The notes under the pieces were generated by a model. The model ran no database searches, was not told the origin of the DNA, and was given only the letters and a program-made list of their open reading frames with translations. A stretch of DNA of 8,881 nucleotides. It comes from Firmicutes bacterium UBA993. GTDB taxonomy: Bacteria > Bacillota > Dethiobacteria > DTU022. Positions within the stretch are counted from its first letter, which is position 1; each line of letters starts with the position of its first letter. Positions 6,539 to 8,881 of this stretch are shown here, piece after piece. The translations under genes and the position numbers were made by a program. Location of the stretch: the NCBI GenBank assembly GCA_002292015.1, contig DBBD01000153.1, positions 1 through 8,881 on the forward strand. The letters are read 5' to 3'.

Positions 6539-7917
6539 TACACCAGCCCCCTGCCGGTCAGATGGATAAAGATCGCTTCCAGGGTTGCTTCCTCGGTGTG
6601 GATTGTTAATAAGTTTGGCGAAGCGGCCAGCTCGCTTAGACGGGCAGAAGAGCTCTCGCCATCTAAGGGCAGCTCTTCTTCGCGCACCCCGTCACCTTCA
6701 CGCAACCGTACGCGCACCGCTCTCTTGCCATATTGTAGCTTTAAATTTTCAGCCGTATCAATGGCCACAATTACCCCTTCGTTGATAAAGGCTACCCGGT
6801 CAGAAAGTTCATCCGCCTCAAACATGTTATGGGTGGTGAGCAGAACCGCCGCCCCCCGGTCGGCTTCTTCCCTGATCGTTTTACGGATCGCCGTAGCGGT
6901 AGCCGGATCGAGCCCATCGGTCGGTTCGTCCAAGAAGAGCACCCTCGGCTTGTTAATAAAAGCCCGGGCGATCATCAGGCGTTGCCTCATACCCTTGGAA
7001 TAATTGGCCACTCGGTCCCTGGCCCGGTCGGCCAGGCCGACCCGCTGCAGGGCTTCCAGTGAGCCCGGATTTTTTATGCCAAAGAGTGAGGCAAAGAAAT
7101 CAAGGTTCTCAAGCGCGGTCATTTCCAGGTAGAGGTTTTTCTCTTCGAAGGAAACCCCGATTTGTGACTGGATCTCCGGATCGTCACGACCCACCTCACG
7201 GCCCAGGATTTGTGCCGCACCTCCTTTTAAGGGCAACTGCCCGGTTAGCACCTTGATTGTGGTCGACTTGCCGGCGCCGTTTGGGCCGAGGAAACCAAGT
7301 ATTTCTCCTGGGTAGACCTCGAAGCTGATTTCCTTTACTGCATGCAGGCTGCCGTACCAATGGCTCAGCTGATCAACGGCGATGGCCGGATTACCTTGCC
7401 TAATATTTGGCAGTGTTTTTTTCTGATCGGGATAATCAAATGTTTCAACGAACCTGGCGGATTCGGCGGCAGGTTGAGAGATCAGCCAAGCTGGATCCAG
7501 ATCGTCATCCTGCAGCACAGATGGCAGAGTGGGCTGTGCCGTAAGGGGCTGCTGGGCGTGAGGGTCTCGCTGAGGTTGCCTGGCTAGCTTTTCCGCATCA
7601 CCAGTCATGACAAATTTCCCTTCTTCCCAATAACCCCTGACTGCCGTGCCATCGGGCTTGGTGTAGATTCCATACCCACGCTGTCTGCCATCCCGAAATT
7701 CCCCGTAAAATGAACCGCCGCTCTTATAGTGTATAGTACCCTCTCCGTGCGGTTTTCCATTCAGCCACTCTCCGGAGTAGCCGGCACCGTCGGGCAGCTG
7801 CAGCTGGCCCCTGCCGGAAGGTATACCGCCCTGAAGCCGGCCGCTGTAAGTGCCCTTCATCCAGGGTATGGTCCGGTTTTCAGTTTCGGAAAATTTTCCG
7901 TATTCATCCATGTACAT
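6538..7917 (-). CDS. ABC transporter ATPase with N-terminal MORN repeats
   Basis: This cytoplasmic ATPase is expected to power the two adjacent ABC-2 permeases. Residues are numbered from an upstream in-frame GTG at 7932 (464 aa). Three MORN repeats of 23 residues occupy 29-51 (YSGRL...), 52-74 (YSGEWLNGKPHGEGTI...) and 75-97 (FYGEFRDGRQRGYGIY...), with a fourth partial one at 98-108. A Gln/Pro/Asp-rich linker follows (109-180), then a complete nucleotide-binding domain. Walker A is GPNGAGKST (216-224), the signature YSKGM (311-315), Walker B RVLFLDEP (330-337, catalytic E336) and the switch H368. The Q-loop position holds Glu (SFEEKN, 261-266). The C-terminal 70 residues resemble the usual accessory tail. 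I prefer ATG 7917 (459 aa) because GGAGAG lies 7 nt upstream; ATG 7911 is also possible. The MORN fusion is unusual for ABC ATPases; its role (membrane or partner binding) is inference. Confidence 0.93.
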   Translation of the reverse strand: MYMDEYGKFSETENRTIPWMKGTYSGRLQGGIPSGRGQLQLPDGAGYSGEWLNGKPHGEGTIHYKSGGSFYGEFRDGRQRGYGIYTKPDGTAVRGYWEEGKFVMTGDAEKLARQPQRDPHAQQPLTAQPTLPSVLQDDDLDPAWLISQPAAESARFVETFDYPDQKKTLPNIRQGNPAIAVDQLSHWYGSLHAVKEISFEVYPGEILGFLGPNGAGKSTTIKVLTGQLPLKGGAAQILGREVGRDDPEIQSQIGVSFEEKNLYLEMTALENLDFFASLFGIKNPGSLEALQRVGLADRARDRVANYSKGMRQRLMIARAFINKPRVLFLDEPTDGLDPATATAIRKTIREEADRGAAVLLTTHNMFEADELSDRVAFINEGVIVAIDTAENLKLQYGKRAVRVRLREGDGVREEELPLDGESSSARLSELAASPNLLTIHTEEATLEAIFIHLTGRGLV

Positions 7918-7924
7918 ACACCTG

Positions 7925-7930
7925 CTCTCC
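7925..7930 (-). promoter_or_regulatory. Ribosome binding site deciding start of MORN-ATPase
   Basis: GGAGAG on the minus strand ends 7 nt before ATG 7917. It overlaps the alternative GTG at 7932, which itself has no SD-like sequence within 12 nt. A second weaker AGGTG (7923-7919) is 7 nt before ATG 7911. Confidence 0.5.
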
Positions 7931-7985
7931 ACGAGAATTTAACGTTCCCTGCTTCCCCTCAGCAATTCCGCAACCTGCGGGCATA

Positions 7986-8105
7986 TTAATCGTCTTTCGG
8001 CTCTTTTTTGCTCATTTTTTCCAACATAATTTTCCAGACCTTAATTTTTAGCGGCACAATCACCACAACGGCAACAACAATTAAAAACCATCCCCACCAG
8101 GGCAT
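7986..8105 (-). CDS. 39-aa single-helix membrane peptide
   Basis: A short gene between the regulator and the ATPase begins MPWWGWFLIVVAVVV and ends in a charged tail (LEKMSKKEPKDD). One transmembrane helix (about 4-20) is obvious; the Lys-rich C-terminal half should be cytoplasmic by the positive-inside rule and looks amphipathic (KIKVWKIMLEKM). Support for it being real is strong despite its length: a near-perfect GGAGGTGA Shine-Dalgarno site lies 6 nt before the ATG, that SD includes the TGA of the regulator gene, and the reading frame fills the gap between two operon genes. From memory, similar W-W-G-W starting peptides occur beside ABC-2 systems in Firmicutes. A structural or regulatory accessory subunit of the transporter is a reasonable inference, but the function is unknown. 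Confidence 0.8.
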   Translation of the reverse strand: MPWWGWFLIVVAVVVIVPLKIKVWKIMLEKMSKKEPKDD

Positions 8106-8111
8106 AAGCTA

Positions 8112-8119
8112 TCACCTCC
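8112..8119 (-). promoter_or_regulatory. Strong RBS of the 39-aa peptide gene
   Basis: GGAGGTGA on the minus strand is a nearly full match to the anti-SD, 6 nt from ATG 8105. Its last three bases are the TGA stop of the winged-helix regulator gene, so terminating ribosomes are placed directly on the next start. Confidence 0.8.
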
Positions 8120-8462
8120 AATCATTAGCCCCATCCGGCATTGTGGTTTTCAGGTGACCGATCATCTGTTCAAGCTCCGATAAATAGAGCTTAAAGGCCT
8201 CCATGCCGGCCCGGGTCAGGGTAATGCTGGTAAGCGGCCTATTATCTTTAAACGACTTCGCAATGGAAAGATAATCAGCCTCCTCCAGCCGTTTTAACTG
8301 AACGGACAGGTTGCCAGCGCTTAACCCCAGCTTTTCGCCCAGCTCGGAAAATGGAACTTCCGATCCTCCGGTGGCCAGGTAACTGATAATCTGTAAACGG
8401 GCCGGTTCATGGATGATTCGGTCCAGCTCCGGCTTTTTACGTTTCCCCTTGCCCTGCATCAT
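8112..8462 (-). CDS. Winged-helix transcriptional regulator (ArsR/MarR-like fold)
   Basis: This 116-aa cytoplasmic DNA-binding protein has a basic N-terminus (QGKGKRKK), HEPARLQIISYLA (18-30), and a helix-turn-helix with FSELGEKLGLSAGNLSVQLKRLEEA (38-62). A wing follows (SIAKSFKDNRPLTSITLTRAG, 66-86), then a C-terminal helix for dimerisation (87-106). The pattern fits the small winged-helix family (PF13601 type) that often sits with ABC-2 exporters. No Cys-metal site is visible, so classical ArsR metal sensing is unlikely. ATG 8462 is chosen over the upstream in-frame GTG 8471 because AAGGAG (8476-8471) is 8 nt before the ATG but overlaps the GTG. Likely an autoregulator of this operon, possibly through the inverted repeat at 8686-8706; the ligand is unknown. 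Confidence 0.9.
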   Translation of the reverse strand: MMQGKGKRKKPELDRIIHEPARLQIISYLATGGSEVPFSELGEKLGLSAGNLSVQLKRLEEADYLSIAKSFKDNRPLTSITLTRAGMEAFKLYLSELEQMIGHLKTTMPDGANDWR

Positions 8463-8470
8463 TGCTGCCA

Positions 8471-8476
8471 CTCCTT
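8471..8476 (-). promoter_or_regulatory. RBS deciding the start of the winged-helix regulator
   Basis: AAGGAG on the minus strand, 8 nt before ATG 8462. It overlaps the TAA stop (8477-8475) of the preceding small membrane protein gene, giving a TAAGGAG reinitiation junction. Confidence 0.7.
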
Positions 8477-8660
8477 AAGACCGGTGAGCCGGCAGATCGA
8501 TGTAAAGCAAAAGGCCGGCCAGGGTAAACCCCACCCCGAAAGTAAAACCGAGCGCCACCATGGGGTGAAATAAATCAGCAGTGAAGAAAGGCGGCAATCC
8601 GGTCGCTAATCGCTTTAAATCGGCAATTATATCGCTTAGCTCCTGCTCTTTGCAGTCCAC
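8475..8660 (-). CDS. 61-aa small membrane protein, first gene of the ABC operon
   Basis: The product is not recognised. From the GTG at 8660 it has an amphipathic N-terminal helix (KEQELSDIIADLKRL) and a hydrophobic segment (about FHPMVALGFTFGVGFTLAGLLLYI, split here as FHPMVALGFT then FGVGFTLAGLLLYI) ending in DLPAHRS. That predicts one membrane helix or a short hairpin. The GTG at 8660 is preferred to the in-frame GTG at 8669 because GAGGTG (8672-8667) ends 6 nt upstream of the former and overlaps the latter; the difference is three residues. It lies about 26-40 nt downstream of a strong promoter, and its stop codon is inside the SD of the regulator gene. It may sense or tether the regulator or be a transporter accessory, but this is inference. 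Confidence 0.7.
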   Translation of the reverse strand: MDCKEQELSDIIADLKRLATGLPPFFTADLFHPMVALGFTFGVGFTLAGLLLYIDLPAHRS

Positions 8661-8666
8661 ACGCGC

Positions 8667-8672
8667 CACCTC
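8667..8672 (-). promoter_or_regulatory. RBS of the 61-aa protein gene
   Basis: GAGGTG on the minus strand, 6 nt before GTG 8660. It includes the alternative GTG 8669 and so argues against that start. Confidence 0.55.
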
Positions 8673-8685
8673 GTTTACTTTATGC

Positions 8686-8706
8686 TATAAACTTATTTAT
8701 TTTATA
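8686..8706. promoter_or_regulatory. Candidate operator: inverted repeat over the -10 and start region
   Basis: TATAAA (8706-8701 on the minus strand) and TTTATA (8691-8686) form a perfect 6-bp inverted repeat with a 9-nt AT-rich spacer. The left arm is the -10 box itself, and the other arm falls near the expected transcription start. Binding of a winged-helix dimer here would block transcription. AT-richness makes chance formation fairly likely. Confidence 0.3.
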
Positions 8707-8729
8707 ATTTTTTTTACATCTCATGTCAA
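8701..8729 (-). promoter_or_regulatory. Strong sigma-A/sigma70 promoter of the ABC operon
   Basis: On the minus strand TTGACA (8729-8724, perfect -35) and TATAAA (8706-8701, 5 of 6 for the -10) are separated by exactly 17 nt, with an A-rich spacer and AT-rich flanks. The start site should be near 8694, about 34 nt before the first GTG start. Confidence 0.85.
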
Positions 8730-8813
8730 GCAGTTTTTATTTGTTCAACGAAGTACATTGTCATAAGAGACGCCCATGCTACCAGGTGGCACTAGCAGAG
8801 GAATTTAATCCCC

Positions 8814-8850
8814 CCTCACCCTGACCCTCTCCCAAGGGAGAGGGGATTTA
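8814..8850. repeat. Interspersed palindromic repeat, copy 3 (full)
   Basis: The sequence starts CCTCACCCTGACCCTCTCCC and runs on with AAGGGAGAGGGGATTTA. The arms CCCTCTCCC and GGGAGAGGG form a perfect 9-bp hairpin with a 2-nt AA centre. It is the best-preserved copy in the window and is followed by a partial tandem duplicate. Confidence 0.75.
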
Positions 8851-8854
8851 TCGG

Positions 8855-8881
8855 TCCCTAAGGGAGAGGGGATTTATTGGG
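8855..8881. repeat. Partial tandem duplicate of repeat copy 3
   Basis: AAGGGAGAGGGGATTTA occurs at 8834-8850 and again at 8860-8876, offset by 26 bp. The second copy follows a short TCCCT and ends TTGGG at the window edge, so only the right half of the unit is duplicated and it may continue outside the window. Confidence 0.65.

Noticed and set aside
6596..7003. 135-aa plus-strand open frame opposite the ABC ATPase
   Set aside because: It is antisense to conserved Walker B and signature regions, Ser/Arg-rich, and has no convincing RBS or motif.
7964..7983. Small hairpin (CCGCA/TGCGG) between the 39-aa gene and the ATPase gene
   Set aside because: Only a 5-bp stem with a 3-nt loop and no U-tract; too weak to call an attenuator or terminator.
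8112..8471. GTG start at 8471 for the winged-helix regulator (119 aa)
   Set aside because: The AAGGAG ribosome site overlaps this GTG; the ATG at 8462 has the correct 8-nt spacing.
8814..8881. CRISPR array in the right-edge repeats
   Set aside because: Only one and a half units with a 9-nt gap and no spacer pattern or cas gene; it matches a dispersed palindromic element seen elsewhere in the window.

Overview
The window looks like chromosomal DNA from an anaerobic bacterium, most likely a Firmicute of the Clostridia type. The grounds are strong AGGAGG-type ribosome binding sites, several GTG/TTG starts, a double [4Fe-4S] protein of a kind typical of strict anaerobes, a DUF554 protein, and a TTGACA-N17-TATAAA promoter. 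That placement is inference. Every supported gene lies on the minus strand, so the window is best read from its right end to its left.

Right to middle (8729 to 4248) is a six-gene ABC-export operon behind one very good sigma-A-type promoter. In transcription order it encodes a 61-aa small membrane protein, a winged-helix repressor-like regulator, a 39-aa one-helix membrane peptide, an ABC ATPase carrying an N-terminal block of MORN repeats, and two ABC-2 permeases of unequal size. Genes are linked by stop codons inside Shine-Dalgarno sites and by 1-nt and 4-nt overlaps, so they are almost certainly co-expressed. The MORN-ATPase fusion is the most unusual object in the window. The substrate cannot be read from the sequence.

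Middle (4233 to 3460) is a monocistronic DUF554 membrane protein with its own extended -10 promoter and a possible hairpin terminator. It is followed by about 340 bp without a gene that holds one copy of an interspersed GGGAGAGGGGATTT-type repeat.

Left (3138 to 171) is an MCAD-like acyl-CoA dehydrogenase, then 8 nt later a DUF5674 gene overlapped by a small helical protein (GTGA overlap), then a winged-helix/cysteine-rich/2x[4Fe-4S] protein. The DUF5674 pair has the layout of a toxin-antitoxin module, and its second protein has an Rx5H spacing that would fit a HEPN nuclease, but no function is proven.

Related copies of the interspersed repeat occur at the left edge, at about 3.26 kb and at the right edge (with a partial tandem duplication), marking boundaries between gene blocks. 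No rRNA, tRNA, CRISPR array, transposase or phage gene was seen.
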